Shown: positions 37,275 to 46,196 of the stretch, in pieces | Layout of the letters: every line of letters begins with the position of its first letter | Numbering within the stretch: position 1 is the first letter of the stretch | The notes under the pieces: model-generated | What the model was told of the DNA's origin: nothing | Database searches by the model: none | Seen by the model: only the letters and a program-made list of their open reading frames with translations | Source of the DNA: Paenibacillus pinisoli | GTDB lineage: Bacteria > Bacillota > Bacilli > Paenibacillales > Paenibacillaceae | Length of the DNA: 64,000 nt | NCBI RefSeq assembly: GCF_003605435.1 | Contig: NZ_QXQB01000001.1 | Span: 434,001 to 498,000 of the forward strand | Direction of reading: 5' to 3' | Program-made: the position numbers and the translations under genes

Positions 37275-39797
37275 CTATCCATATGCCGCATCTGCGCTTG
37301 CAGCGATATCCTGTTCCAACTGAGTTGTAATGCGTGACACGATCGTATTTAGATCGCTCTCATTACGGATGTGCGTATCCCCGAAGTTTATACTCGGCTG
37401 CAGCGTAACATAATTCTGAATGTTCTTCATTTCTGCGAGCTCGCGCATCATCTTCAGATCCTCACTGCTAATATCAACCGAGTCCTTGATCTTATCGACT
37501 TGCTTAACGTTATCGACGCTTAAAGGCTCATCGTCAATCTTCCATTTACCGTTGTCCAGACCTCCAACCAAAGGCGGGGGAGCAAACTGATCCTCCTTCT
37601 TCTTTTCCTCCTCTTCTCGCTTCCGTGCTCGATCCTCCATTGTATCGAGGACCTTCTGTTCCCGAGCAGCAGCTTTAGCGGCAGCCGACTTATCCATTTC
37701 GGCGATGGCTTCTTCACCTGCTTGTTTAATAGCTTCAGCTTCAGCAGCAGCTTTCGATGCAAACTCCACATGACCTACTGCATCAAGGCTTACACCTGGT
37801 ATCTTATTAAGTTTTTCGATTAGATCATTAACCCGATCAATAACACCATTAATCAAACTCTCCATAATTTCAAGCGACTTGACCCGCATGCTCTGGAAGA
37901 TGTTAACGATGCCATTGCCAATCCGTCTGAAGAAAATCGGGATTTGATCAAAGAAATTTAGGATCATATTCCATCCGCGCATCATGGCAGCTGCAAACGC
38001 ATCGTTTTTTTGCCATAACAGGACTAAAGCTGTAATGACACCAATAATAAGTGTCGCAATTAGTACAAAGGGGTTAGCGTTCATGATAGCGTTAAAGAGC
38101 GCTTGTGCAATAGCGGCGATACGAAGCGCCGCGCTCACACCTTTTGTCATGATCAGATAAGCAGCAATCGCAGCTACAATGCCCCACAGTATCGGTTCTA
38201 TCCAGCTCCAGTTATCAACAAAAAAAGTTGCAGTAGCCATCGCTACCCCCATAACGGCTTGGATTATACTAAAAATACTACCAAACACGGTCATCACAAT
38301 AGATTCAATTACAGGCATGTTATCCATTATATAAGAGGAGAACTGAGAGATAATCGGCATGAGTCCATAGCCGATTTTATCCGTAACTGACCCCCATGCA
38401 TTGGCTAGCCGGATTGCTTGTCCTTCCGGCGTCTCTCCCATTGCTTGAGAAAGTCCCGATAAGTTTTCGTCAATCATTTGGATTACGAGAGCAGCTCGCT
38501 CTGCCTCTGTACCGGTCTTAAGCAGGGTTTGTTCGGCTTCGCTAAAAATGGCATCAATCTTAAATCCATTACGAGACAGAGCATTAATGTCACCCATCAT
38601 GACCTTTCCCATGAGGTTTGCCGTCTGCATCAACTGATCTTGGCTAACACTCGCACCATAGGTCTCAGTCGCCAGATTGTACATGGATTCCGTCATTGCT
38701 GATACGTTTGAAGGGTCATAGACATATTCTGCTAACTGCGACTGACCGAAGATGCCCGTGCTCGCAGCTATGGATGTAGTTGCCTCCAACTCGTTTGCAC
38801 GTTGCTTCACTAGCTCAATGCCATCCTGCGTCATCCCATTAACATTACTCATAATGGACTGGAGCCGCTGTTCAGCTCTTATTTGGTCATTGGCACCAGC
38901 TAATGAAGTACCTAAAAATGACTTCATCTGATTGATTCCAATGTACGTTGCACCTATTGCCGTAATTTTTCCAAGAAGCCCGTCTCCAGCTTTCTCCCCA
39001 TCTTTGAGGCTTTTGTTAAAACGCTCTTGTTCTTTTTTATTGTTTCGGATCTCGCCCTCAGTGGAGTCTATAATGTTATGCAGCTTGGTATAGGAGGATT
39101 GCACCTTTGATAGATCACCGGCTTGCATCGCTCGATTCATAGCATTTTGCTCGTCAATTGCATCGTGTATTGTCTTCCGGATCTTCCCCGCGGAATCATT
39201 CAATGCGTCGAAAGCTTCTGGCGATGCATTTGCGCTCATGCGATCCTTCTGTTGAGTGACTTGCTGCAACTGAGCATATAATTGCTCCAGACGTGTTTGC
39301 AGTGCATTTATATCTTCAGCGGCATTGTCAGGCAAGAAGGATATATCAGATCGATCGAGAGCCATCTGCGAGGTGGCCAACTCATCCATCTTGGACTGCA
39401 GCGCCGTGATCTCTTGGGCGTACCTTTCCACGCCGGATGTCTGAAACATTTCTGGGCCGTCCCATGAATCCCACTTCACTGGTTCCGACATCGTTACTGA
39501 CGATATTGGTCCAGGAGTTTCTGCCGGAACGGTGGGGGCCGGAGGCTGCTTACTAATTTCGTTATTGAGTTTTTCTTGAGCTAAGACCGCCTGACCAATC
39601 GCATCAGCCATTTCACCCTCGACGGATATTAACGCCGCTTTCGTTGAGCTCATTGATTTCGACAATGTCTCAATTTGTCCTATTGACTCATACATTTTTT
39701 CTACTGACGAGATTAAGGCGTCCATGGACTGCGTTATGCTCTGTATCGGCGCTGTCATAGCGTCCATTAGTTTTAGCGTTGATGTAACGGTTGGCAA
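37275..39797 (-). CDS. Tail tape measure protein
   Basis: At 840 residues, this is the longest tail gene. The N-terminal half is helical and coiled (KLMDAMTAPIQSITQSMDAL), with the TMP core (ASTGIFGQSQLAEYVYDPSN, GDINALSRNGFKIDAIFSEA), then two or three hydrophobic segments around residues 500-610 and a charged C-terminal region. It sets tail length and may open the membrane at infection. The TTG at 39795-39797 has AAGGAGGTG at good spacing. Confidence 0.93.
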   Translation of the reverse strand: MPTVTSTLKLMDAMTAPIQSITQSMDALISSVEKMYESIGQIETLSKSMSSTKAALISVEGEMADAIGQAVLAQEKLNNEISKQPPAPTVPAETPGPISSVTMSEPVKWDSWDGPEMFQTSGVERYAQEITALQSKMDELATSQMALDRSDISFLPDNAAEDINALQTRLEQLYAQLQQVTQQKDRMSANASPEAFDALNDSAGKIRKTIHDAIDEQNAMNRAMQAGDLSKVQSSYTKLHNIIDSTEGEIRNNKKEQERFNKSLKDGEKAGDGLLGKITAIGATYIGINQMKSFLGTSLAGANDQIRAEQRLQSIMSNVNGMTQDGIELVKQRANELEATTSIAASTGIFGQSQLAEYVYDPSNVSAMTESMYNLATETYGASVSQDQLMQTANLMGKVMMGDINALSRNGFKIDAIFSEAEQTLLKTGTEAERAALVIQMIDENLSGLSQAMGETPEGQAIRLANAWGSVTDKIGYGLMPIISQFSSYIMDNMPVIESIVMTVFGSIFSIIQAVMGVAMATATFFVDNWSWIEPILWGIVAAIAAYLIMTKGVSAALRIAAIAQALFNAIMNANPFVLIATLIIGVITALVLLWQKNDAFAAAMMRGWNMILNFFDQIPIFFRRIGNGIVNIFQSMRVKSLEIMESLINGVIDRVNDLIEKLNKIPGVSLDAVGHVEFASKAAAEAEAIKQAGEEAIAEMDKSAAAKAAAREQKVLDTMEDRARKREEEEKKKEDQFAPPPLVGGLDNGKWKIDDEPLSVDNVKQVDKIKDSVDISSEDLKMMRELAEMKNIQNYVTLQPSINFGDTHIRNESDLNTIVSRITTQLEQDIAASADAAYG

Positions 39798-39822
39798 AGC
39801 CTCACCTCCTTCCAATACAAAT

Positions 39823-39849
39823 AAAAAGACCCCTCGAAAATGAGGGGCC
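39823..39849 (-). terminator. Terminator after the prophage lipoprotein gene
   Basis: Arms 39828-39835 and 39842-39849 pair over eight positions (one G-U) with a 6-base loop, followed on the minus strand by TTTTTATTT. It lies between the lipoprotein gene and the tape measure gene. Confidence 0.88.
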
Positions 39850-39868
39850 TAACTGACTTAAGATTTGT

Positions 39869-40228
39869 TTACTGTACGCTTTTGAATACTTCTACAGCTT
39901 CATCTTTTTTTGTTTCGAGAGCAAAGCGGCCATTAGTCGGCCAGTCCGAGAACCCGGAATTTTTCAACGAATCACTCAGTTTACCAGCAGATTCGTATTC
40001 ATATATTTTAACAGGGGACCCGTCCATATAAAAAATAACTCCGTCTTTAGCCTTAACAGCCTCAAACATTGGTTTTTCATTTGGATCAACTTCTACTCCC
40101 GCCTCCGTGTAAGCAGAAATGAAATCCTGTAGCGTTCTTTCATCCTTTTTACTGTCCCCACCGTTTGAACATGCTGAGACAATTACCATCGATAGCAAAA
40201 TCAGACTCATAAAAATTTTCTTCAACAC
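39869..40228 (-). CDS. Prophage-encoded lipoprotein (moron)
   Basis: The 119-residue product has a lipoprotein signal (MLKKIFMSLILLSMVIVSAC) with lipidated Cys20, then an acidic linker and a small mixed domain (AVKAKDGVIFYMDGSPVKIY). It is placed between the tail chaperone and tape measure genes, where phages normally have nothing else, and has its own terminator. Small surface lipoproteins of temperate phages can block DNA entry of related phages; that role here is inference. The start is GTG (or the next TTG) after AGGAGG. Confidence 0.8.
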   Translation of the reverse strand: MLKKIFMSLILLSMVIVSACSNGGDSKKDERTLQDFISAYTEAGVEVDPNEKPMFEAVKAKDGVIFYMDGSPVKIYEYESAGKLSDSLKNSGFSDWPTNGRFALETKKDEAVEVFKSVQ

Positions 40229-40263
40229 ACTTCCTCCTCGTTTCTACTATTTTCTACATGTTG

Positions 40264-40283
40264 CCACATAATACCACATAATA
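40264..40283. repeat. Tandem 10-base repeat upstream of the lipoprotein gene
   Basis: CCACATAATA occurs twice in direct succession (40264-40273, 40274-40283), immediately upstream of the lipoprotein ribosome site. It might be part of its promoter or a regulator site; no clear -35/-10 pair was found. Confidence 0.5.
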
Positions 40284-40294
40284 CGAGGAATCGC

Positions 40295-40875
40295 CTATTT
40301 CCGTTTCATTTTTGCCGTTTCTTTCTTCTCAGCCGCTATTCTCTCATCGATAGCGGCCATTACAAATGCTTTTTCCTCTCGTGAGAGTGCCATAAACTCC
40401 CCCGGCCACTTGTGAAACTTATGGAGGGCATAGTACGCATAGTTTGCGTCTGCGTCGCCCTCCTGTATTAGTTTTTTGCTTCGTCAACCAGCGCGCTCAT
40501 ATCGACATCGAATCCGCTAAGCTCTTGGATCTTACTTGCTAGTGTTGTGACCTCACCAGCCAGCAGCGTGCTCTCAACATATTCCTCAGGAGTGTGCAGC
40601 CCAAGCTTTTGAATGCTTTCAGCATGTTTGAAATCCGGCACGACAGTATGGTTGATGATCATGCGCAGGTTGAATCTATGAGAGTCAAATTCAACCTTGC
40701 GATTCTTCTTTACTTCTGTGCATGATTTACGAAGGTCATTAAAATCTGGATTTGACATGGCCTTAATTTTAAACTTCAGCAGATTTCCATCTTTGTCTTT
40801 AAAACGCGTAGAAACCGCGACATCCTCCGTCAGATCGGTCACCAGGTTGCTATTCAGAAAGTCTTGTAAACTCAT
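40295..40875 (-). CDS. Tail assembly chaperone, -1 frameshift form
   Basis: The last sense codons of the short form contain A-AAA-AAC, read on the minus strand at 40477-40471 in the correct phase for a -1 slip. After slippage the frame continues KKLIQEGDADANYAYYAL, then FHKWPGEFMALSREEKAF and ends MKRK-stop at 40295, giving about 193 residues. Phage tail chaperones (lambda G/GT type) commonly make such a minor extended form that binds the tape measure. The continuation is clearly coding and has no start of its own. Confidence 0.88.
40468..40875 (-). CDS. xkdN: Tail assembly chaperone, short form (XkdN-like)
   Basis: The 135-residue product (MSLQDFLNSNLVTDLTEDVA) matches XkdN-type tail chaperones encoded between the tail tube and tape measure genes. 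GGAGG lies 8 bases before the ATG at 40873-40875. It stops at 40468 directly after a slippery heptamer, so a longer frameshift form is also expected. Confidence 0.88.
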   Translation of the reverse strand: MSLQDFLNSNLVTDLTEDVAVSTRFKDKDGNLLKFKIKAMSNPDFNDLRKSCTEVKKNRKVEFDSHRFNLRMIINHTVVPDFKHAESIQKLGLHTPEEYVESTLLAGEVTTLASKIQELSGFDVDMSALVDEAKN

Positions 40876-40920
40876 AGTTAATCCCTCCAAGTTATAAGTT
40901 GTGAAAAATAAGGCGCCTGA

Positions 40921-41388
40921 TTAGGCGCCAGTAATAGTATTAAATTTCTCCCCAATTTCATAATCGGAGAACGTAAACAGCAGCTCCTCTTCAAGCATGT
41001 CGTCACTGCTTGCATCGAAGCGCGCCGCGATTACACTGTCGAGATTGCACTCCTTCAAATATGTGATCTGCTTGCCCGCCGTACTGCCCGGCTGTTCGTT
41101 GACAATCATCAGCTCAAACCAAAAATCCACACCCGTCCTGATGTAGTCGCGCATAAGCTGCCGAAAGATAGAAGAAACATAGTAAATTGTCAGTGAACCA
41201 GATCCGGACCAGCCAGCGGCCCGTTGCGGTGTGTTCGTCTTGCCCAGCACGGGCACATCCACTTTATTTTTCTCAATGGTAGCCTCAAGAGACTTAGCGT
41301 AGAACAGTTCCTCCTTACGACCACCAATTGTCACGTAGGCTTTCGCCGATTTACCGCTGATTGCATCTGTTTCACGAAAGTAGGACAT
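40921..41388 (-). CDS. xkdM: Tail tube protein (XkdM-like)
   Basis: The 155 residues begin MSYFRETDAISGKSAKAYVT and contain TPQRAAGWSGSGSLTIYYVS and LLFTFSDYEIGEKFN, the signature of XkdM/YqbM tube proteins of contractile phages. It starts 3 bases after the sheath stop, with GGAGGTG upstream. Confidence 0.92.
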   Translation of the reverse strand: MSYFRETDAISGKSAKAYVTIGGRKEELFYAKSLEATIEKNKVDVPVLGKTNTPQRAAGWSGSGSLTIYYVSSIFRQLMRDYIRTGVDFWFELMIVNEQPGSTAGKQITYLKECNLDSVIAARFDASSDDMLEEELLFTFSDYEIGEKFNTITGA

Positions 41389-41391
41389 CTC

Positions 41392-42708
41392 TTACTTCAC
41401 CTCCACGCAAATATAGATTTTTTCGATAGCATCCACCGGCTTAATATTGAGGTTAATCACGACGCTATCTGATTCCGCACCCTCTGCTACGGCGATATCC
41501 GTTTGAGCATCAATACCTTCGATTGCTCCGAGTCCTTCCAATGCAAGGAGATAATTTGCAACTTCCGAAACAAGCAGCGCACGGCCATCTGAAGTATTGC
41601 CGATTTTGCCAATGTAGAAGGTTTCAAAGATTCGCCGAACATCATTCGCAAGACTATCCAAGACACGGATAACACGATTTTTGCTGAAGCTCCTACCACG
41701 CTCTTGGGTAAAGCTCGTATAGGTGTTGATGTCCTGCTCGACAATGGCGCGACCCTGATTAGCTGTGAACACGAATTCGCCCGCCTGAAGTGCCTCTACG
41801 ATTTGCGTATTCGTATAGCGAGGAGACGCATCCACCGCGCCATCATAAGCGCTATAAGTCAACGACTGGTTAACCGGTGCGGCTGCTGTTGCCGCTGCGA
41901 CCCATGCTGTTGCCTGAGCAGCTGTCAGCGTAGTGCCGTCCGACAGAACAACACCGTTCTTAACACTGATTACACCCTCGTAATCAGCTGAAGGGTAATT
42001 CTCCACCACCAGTTGCAGCTTCTTGCCTTCCGTCTCTCGCAGCCTGCGGACAAAAGCTGTATACACGCCTTTTAACGCCACGTCTGTGCCGGTATAAGCA
42101 ATCGTATTCAAATCATGCAATTCAATAGCCGACATATAATCCAAGTGGTCTTGATTGGAAACGGTGCCGTCCGTACCACCTTCAAGAGCTGCGCCGGCCG
42201 TTGCTGTCAGGCTGCCCGTGCCGCTGAAGTCCACGTAGCTATTGTTTTTCAACCCTGCTGCATCGGCAGCGGTCTGCTTATCGACCTCTGAGCTGCGCAG
42301 AAGCGTATACACATCAAACAGGTTCTCGTCATCGACGTTCGCCTGAATGACAATGCTCAGATCATTGCCCAATGTACCCCCAAGCTTCGCTGTAGCGGTC
42401 AGGCTTCCAATTGTAGCGCTGGACTTTGTACCCGAGTTCAATCGATACAGCAGAACAGTTTGCGCCTGCTTCAGTGCTTCCCGTAGGATCAGGAGAGCTG
42501 AGTCCGTCAGATCTAGCCCAAGGCGATCACGAATGTCATCGCCTGCCTCGATGGCCATGACTTCTTTCGGCGCACCCCAAGGCAGTGTTAAGGCCATCGA
42601 CGTAATGCCACGTTCTCCTAATGGACCCAACGGCTTCGGACTGCCTTTGAAGTTGATATATACTCCTGGTCTTACTTTGTTTTGAGTTGCCCATGTACCT
42701 CCAGCCAA
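41392..42708 (-). CDS. xkdK: Contractile tail sheath protein (XkdK-like)
   Basis: The 438 residues start MAGGTWATQNKVRPGVYINF and include FTANQGRAIVEQDINTYTSF and RGRSFSKNRVIRVLDSLAND, hallmarks of phage sheath proteins, so this phage has a contractile tail. The start is TTG with AGGAGG 9 bases upstream. Confidence 0.95.
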   Translation of the reverse strand: MAGGTWATQNKVRPGVYINFKGSPKPLGPLGERGITSMALTLPWGAPKEVMAIEAGDDIRDRLGLDLTDSALLILREALKQAQTVLLYRLNSGTKSSATIGSLTATAKLGGTLGNDLSIVIQANVDDENLFDVYTLLRSSEVDKQTAADAAGLKNNSYVDFSGTGSLTATAGAALEGGTDGTVSNQDHLDYMSAIELHDLNTIAYTGTDVALKGVYTAFVRRLRETEGKKLQLVVENYPSADYEGVISVKNGVVLSDGTTLTAAQATAWVAAATAAAPVNQSLTYSAYDGAVDASPRYTNTQIVEALQAGEFVFTANQGRAIVEQDINTYTSFTQERGRSFSKNRVIRVLDSLANDVRRIFETFYIGKIGNTSDGRALLVSEVANYLLALEGLGAIEGIDAQTDIAVAEGAESDSVVINLNIKPVDAIEKIYICVEVK

Positions 42709-42709
42709 A

Positions 42710-42910
42710 CTAATCCGCCTCCTTCGTTAGAAATAATCTGATGGCTGCATTGGCCTCTGCGATCGTGTAAGTCTTTCCAGACTCCAGCACCACGGCCAAC
42801 ACGTCCTTTTCTCTACCCGTCCTCTGTCGGGATTGCAGAAATTGATCCCGCGTGAAGCGAGGGACAACCGAAACCGAGTGCTGCTCTTCCTCTTGTTCTT
42901 TACGTTTCAA
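42710..42910 (-). CDS. YqzN/YkzM-like small phage protein
   Basis: The 66-residue product (KRKEQEEEQHSVSVVPRFTR, then DVLAVVLESGKTYTIAEANA) resembles YqzN/YkzM proteins encoded just before the sheath in PBSX/skin elements; the function is unknown. The TTG start at 42908-42910 has AGGAGG 9 bases upstream, and overlaps the upstream stop by 11 bases. Confidence 0.72.
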   Translation of the reverse strand: MKRKEQEEEQHSVSVVPRFTRDQFLQSRQRTGREKDVLAVVLESGKTYTIAEANAAIRLFLTKEAD

Positions 42911-43331
42911 TGACCTTCCCCTCCTGTTCAAAAGACTGCATCTTCGTAGCAGCCGGTTCTTGCTCCCAAACCAGCAAGGTATAGCTTACAAAAAAATGCA
43001 GGACCTCATCAATGATCTGAAATCGCATGCCCTTCCCTGGACACTTGCCACCACCGATAGATATCCATTTCAGCGCCGCCGTCATTTGCTCTGCCATATT
43101 GTACATGTCGTCGTTGGCTCGCTCCGGACTAAAATAGCGCACAACAAATGGATGATCACGGCGGTAACGCCGTCCTAGTTCTTGCGTGTGCGCCGGTTCC
43201 AATAAACGCACAAAAAAATGAGGAGGACCAGGCATCTGCTTGATCTCCTCACCCGATATTGCAACGTCCGGGAATGCGTCGTCCAAAGCGCGGTTGACTG
43301 CATAGCGCACATCATTAATCGTCACTTCCAC
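42900..43331 (-). CDS. Phage tail terminator-type protein (YqbJ-like)
   Basis: The 143-residue product (EVTINDVRYAVNRALDDAFP, PPHFFVRLLEPAHTQELGRR) resembles the DUF6838/YqbJ-type proteins between the HK97-gp10-like gene and the sheath; such proteins are thought to complete the neck or tail. GTG start with GGGGAG 8 bases upstream. Confidence 0.75.
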   Translation of the reverse strand: MEVTINDVRYAVNRALDDAFPDVAISGEEIKQMPGPPHFFVRLLEPAHTQELGRRYRRDHPFVVRYFSPERANDDMYNMAEQMTAALKWISIGGGKCPGKGMRFQIIDEVLHFFVSYTLLVWEQEPAATKMQSFEQEGKVIET

Positions 43332-43335
43332 GGCA

Positions 43336-43737
43336 TCATCTCCCCAGGTACTTCTCGATAAAGCGACTCATCTTTTTCTCCAATATTGCAGGCAACTCCC
43401 GTTCCAACTCCTCGATTGAAATGGTCATCATAAAGCGGCCCTCCACCCATCCCTTATGATTCGGAGTCCTATGGCCATACTCGACATACGGGGAATAGTA
43501 GACCGGGTTAAACACTTCGATCTCGGCGCCTGCCGAGGTCACAACCACTTCGCCGATCGTCCATCCCCGGCGCAGCTCGCCCATATCAACCGGAGTCCGC
43601 GGAACCGTCTTGGCGAGCAACCTGTTAGCAAGCTCTCGTATGCAATCAACAATAAACGCTGCTACGTCCTTTTTCATTTCATTCAGGCCGTCGCGCAGCT
43701 TGTACAGTTCCGCAAACCCGCCCTTACCCGGAGCCAC
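43336..43737 (-). CDS. HK97 gp10-like neck/tail completion protein (YqbI-like)
   Basis: The 133-residue product has AFIVDCIRELANRLLAKTVP, RTPVDMGELRRGWTIGEVVV and YYSPYVEYGHRTPNHKGWVE, typical of HK97 gp10-like head-tail joining proteins. I use the GTG at 43735-43737, which has GGAGGTGG 8-9 bases upstream; the open frame extends further but without a ribosome site. It overlaps the previous gene by 14 bases. Confidence 0.85.
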   Translation of the reverse strand: MAPGKGGFAELYKLRDGLNEMKKDVAAFIVDCIRELANRLLAKTVPRTPVDMGELRRGWTIGEVVVTSAGAEIEVFNPVYYSPYVEYGHRTPNHKGWVEGRFMMTISIEELERELPAILEKKMSRFIEKYLGR

Positions 43738-44056
43738 GGCGTGCCCACCTCCACACATACCATCTGTCCAGAATGCGTTCGTACCACTTCGAAGATCGGC
43801 CCTCCGGCTCGATGTAGCCCTCCATATCAACTCCAATGATATGTGAATGATGTAGGGCATGCAGAGTAGATTCGGAAGGGACCTGCCAAGTCCACACTTT
43901 GGCGCGCCCGGGTTTACGATACCATTCTAAAAATGATTGCGCACCTTCAGACTCCTCCACGGATAGCTCTTGAACAAATATACTGCCATCCGCCAAATGG
44001 ATGCTCAAAGTAATGGCGTTACTGATAGGACGCGGAATGTCCTTAATGTCTAGCAT
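43724..44056 (-). CDS. Hypothetical phage neck-region protein
   Basis: The 110-residue product (LDIKDIPRPISNAITLSIHL, HALHHSHIIGVDMEGYIEPE) is mixed alpha/beta with an unusually Trp/Arg-rich C-terminus (WYERILDRWYVWRWARR). The ATG shares one base with the upstream stop (TGATG). Position among connectors suggests a structural role; family not recognised. Confidence 0.7.
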   Translation of the reverse strand: MLDIKDIPRPISNAITLSIHLADGSIFVQELSVEESEGAQSFLEWYRKPGRAKVWTWQVPSESTLHALHHSHIIGVDMEGYIEPEGRSSKWYERILDRWYVWRWARRGSG

Positions 44057-44427
44057 CACGCCCACCCCTTAGCCGTCAGATTGACTTCTTGATGGCTGCT
44101 ATACGGCGGGAACGGCTCGCCGGCAGTGTACGTCTCCACTCTGCCAGTAGCCGCCCGCGTGACATCAATGACGTCGCCCTGCTTGATCTCCAAATCGGGA
44201 GAGATAAACAATTTGGCATCGTACTGCAGGTCATTTTGCGCCTCGGTTTGGCCGTTACGCGCCAAGCCGCTCTGAGAGAGCTTGCAAGGCTTGTTTTCAT
44301 ACAGCGGTATCGGCTGCTGCTTAGTCTCTCGCGTATTTGGGTCCTTAATAGATTCATAGCGGCTTATCGTCACCCGGTCCTCATACATCTTCTCGATCTG
44401 GCGGCGATGCCGGCGGTAATTGATCAC
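44056..44427 (-). CDS. Head-tail stopper-like protein (YqbH-like)
   Basis: The 123 residues (IEKMYEDRVTISRYESIKDP, LFISPDLEIKQGDVIDVTRA) fit the beta-barrel head closure family encoded after the adaptor. The start is a GTG overlapping the upstream stop (GTGA). Confidence 0.75.
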   Translation of the reverse strand: MINYRRHRRQIEKMYEDRVTISRYESIKDPNTRETKQQPIPLYENKPCKLSQSGLARNGQTEAQNDLQYDAKLFISPDLEIKQGDVIDVTRAATGRVETYTAGEPFPPYSSHQEVNLTAKGWA

Positions 44428-44807
44428 GGCCCCCACCCCAATCGTCGATAACGATTGAGATCCGCCTTGTAATTAAACACTACCTGATCGATTCCGGTCT
44501 TAGCTGTATTGGTAAGCCCGCCGCCTCCGCTGCCGGATACTGAGGTATCGCCCACCTTCACATTTGCGGACTGGCCGCCGACGGTATCATCGATCTCGTC
44601 CACATGCGGCAAGTCCACACGGACAGCATCAACAACCATGGACGCCCAAACATACAGCAACCCGTCGGGCAACCGCCGGATATTGCAGTAATGCTTGATT
44701 CGGTGCTCAATCTCGGCAATGTACGTATCGATAAGGGGTTTACGAGAGTCATCTGTGAGATCAAGCCGTAGCTTCACGATCTCCCAGACGTCTTTTGCCG
44801 CGATCAT
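44424..44807 (-). CDS. Head-tail adaptor protein (YqbG-like)
   Basis: The 127-residue product begins MIAAKDVWEIVKLRLDLTDD, continues IAEIEHRIKHYCNI and AVRVDLPHVDEID, matching the helical gp6/YqbG-type DNA packaging connector. It overlaps the previous stop by 4 bases. Confidence 0.8.
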   Translation of the reverse strand: MIAAKDVWEIVKLRLDLTDDSRKPLIDTYIAEIEHRIKHYCNIRRLPDGLLYVWASMVVDAVRVDLPHVDEIDDTVGGQSANVKVGDTSVSGSGGGGLTNTAKTGIDQVVFNYKADLNRYRRLGWGP

Positions 44808-45079
44808 TCGCCCAGCCTTCGAACCGCCTTAGCCGCTAAGAGTGTATCAAACACTTGCTTCGGCAGATCTTCCCTTTGCCCAGCTCGGTAATAATCAGTG
44901 TCATGCTTCACATTCGTCAAAAATTCAACTCTGACCGTTTGCGGCGGATCCTGCGAATGGTCGTTGTGTTCAGGAGAATTTTCAGGGGCAACTCCTTCTT
45001 TCGTTTGGTCAAGCCCAGCTTGTGAATCCTCCAGCAAGTCCTGTTGTAGATCGGTTGACTCGTTCTTTTTTCTCGTCAT
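44804..45079 (-). CDS. Small acidic phage protein after the capsid gene
   Basis: The 91-residue product has a disordered, acidic, Gln-rich first half and a C-terminal small domain (RVEFLTNVKHDTDYYRAGQR, LPKQVFDTLLAAKAV) like DUF7210-type proteins encoded after capsid genes. GGAG is 7 bases before the ATG at 45077-45079. Confidence 0.7.
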   Translation of the reverse strand: MTRKKNESTDLQQDLLEDSQAGLDQTKEGVAPENSPEHNDHSQDPPQTVRVEFLTNVKHDTDYYRAGQREDLPKQVFDTLLAAKAVRRLGE

Positions 45080-45122
45080 CTTCATTCTCCTTTCATTGTA
45101 AATGAGAGGGGCATAAGCCCCC

Positions 45123-46172
45123 CTAAGCTACTTTCGCAATAAAGACAGTATCCATTGTCTCAAAGGATGGAAGGACAATCTCAGACACAATCGTCTCGAC
45201 GTTGACCGGATGTGGCTCTTTGATCGTAGTGACGGCCACGCCCGTGTTTACGATAGACACTTCAGCTACCGTCGCCCCGGCCATCAGGTCAGCTTCTTCC
45301 GGCGTCGTGCCGTACCACGTGCTGCCCAGGTTACCGTCCGGAATGAGCGTAAAGAAATCATCAGGGAAGAACTGATGTGTGCTGCCATCTTGCAAGCCAT
45401 AGATTTTGTTGTATACGGAAACCCGGATCTTCAATTTGTTGAAGAGGTATGCGTGAAGCAGTTCATCCGTCATGATAACGTTCTGGCCGCCGATCGGGTT
45501 CATATCAAGCCGAATTGACGGGTGCTGCATCAAATAGCCCCATGTTTTTTCCGTACAGATCGCACGCGTCAGCGAGGCTCCGGTGTCTCCATTGATGATT
45601 TTCTTCCATCGCTGAATGTCCTGAATCGGCGTACTACTCGAATCACTCCAGCGTGCAGAACCTGTCAGCGTTTCTTTGTGGCTGCCCGCAAAACCGTAAT
45701 TGTAATCGTAATCCTGGCGCGTTTCGTTTGACGTTATTCGAATATGTCCGCTAGACAGAAGCTGCATGATCATCCGCTCGGGGACGACTTGCGCGCCTTC
45801 TACGAGCTGCGCACGATCGTCAAAAATCTGCGTGATCAGCGGCATGACGTACTGGTCGTTGCTGTTGTCCTGCAACCGCAGCAACTCCTGACGATCTTTT
45901 TCACCCAGTCGCATAGACTCTCGGAAGAACGGCATTTCCGTCTCAATTTTCGCAAAGCCGATACGATCGCGCAGCGTAGCTTTAGCATCAAACGCGGATG
46001 GCTGCAGCGAGACAGGCACGCCGCGCGCCCCTTTGATCCAACTTAGGTCGAGGCCCAGTTTCTTACGAGGCGGGAACAGCGCCGCTCCCAGGTATGGGAT
46101 GTTGTTACTGGGGTTATTGGCGATGTAAGCGGCGAGTGCCGGCGCTGTCACATAGTCAAAAATAGTAGGCAT
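45123..46172 (-). CDS. Major capsid protein (lambda gpE-like)
   Basis: The 349 residues begin MPTIFDYVTAPALAAYIANN and show PYLGAALFPPRKKLGLDLSW, RDRIGFAKIETEMPFFRESM, and IRLDMNPIGG, as in the capsid protein E family (HK97 fold). It lies between the decoration-like gene and the connectors, where the major capsid gene is expected. Confidence 0.93.
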   Translation of the reverse strand: MPTIFDYVTAPALAAYIANNPSNNIPYLGAALFPPRKKLGLDLSWIKGARGVPVSLQPSAFDAKATLRDRIGFAKIETEMPFFRESMRLGEKDRQELLRLQDNSNDQYVMPLITQIFDDRAQLVEGAQVVPERMIMQLLSSGHIRITSNETRQDYDYNYGFAGSHKETLTGSARWSDSSSTPIQDIQRWKKIINGDTGASLTRAICTEKTWGYLMQHPSIRLDMNPIGGQNVIMTDELLHAYLFNKLKIRVSVYNKIYGLQDGSTHQFFPDDFFTLIPDGNLGSTWYGTTPEEADLMAGATVAEVSIVNTGVAVTTIKEPHPVNVETIVSEIVLPSFETMDTVFIAKVA

Positions 46173-46196
46173 ATATGAAAAATCTCCTCTCCGCCA

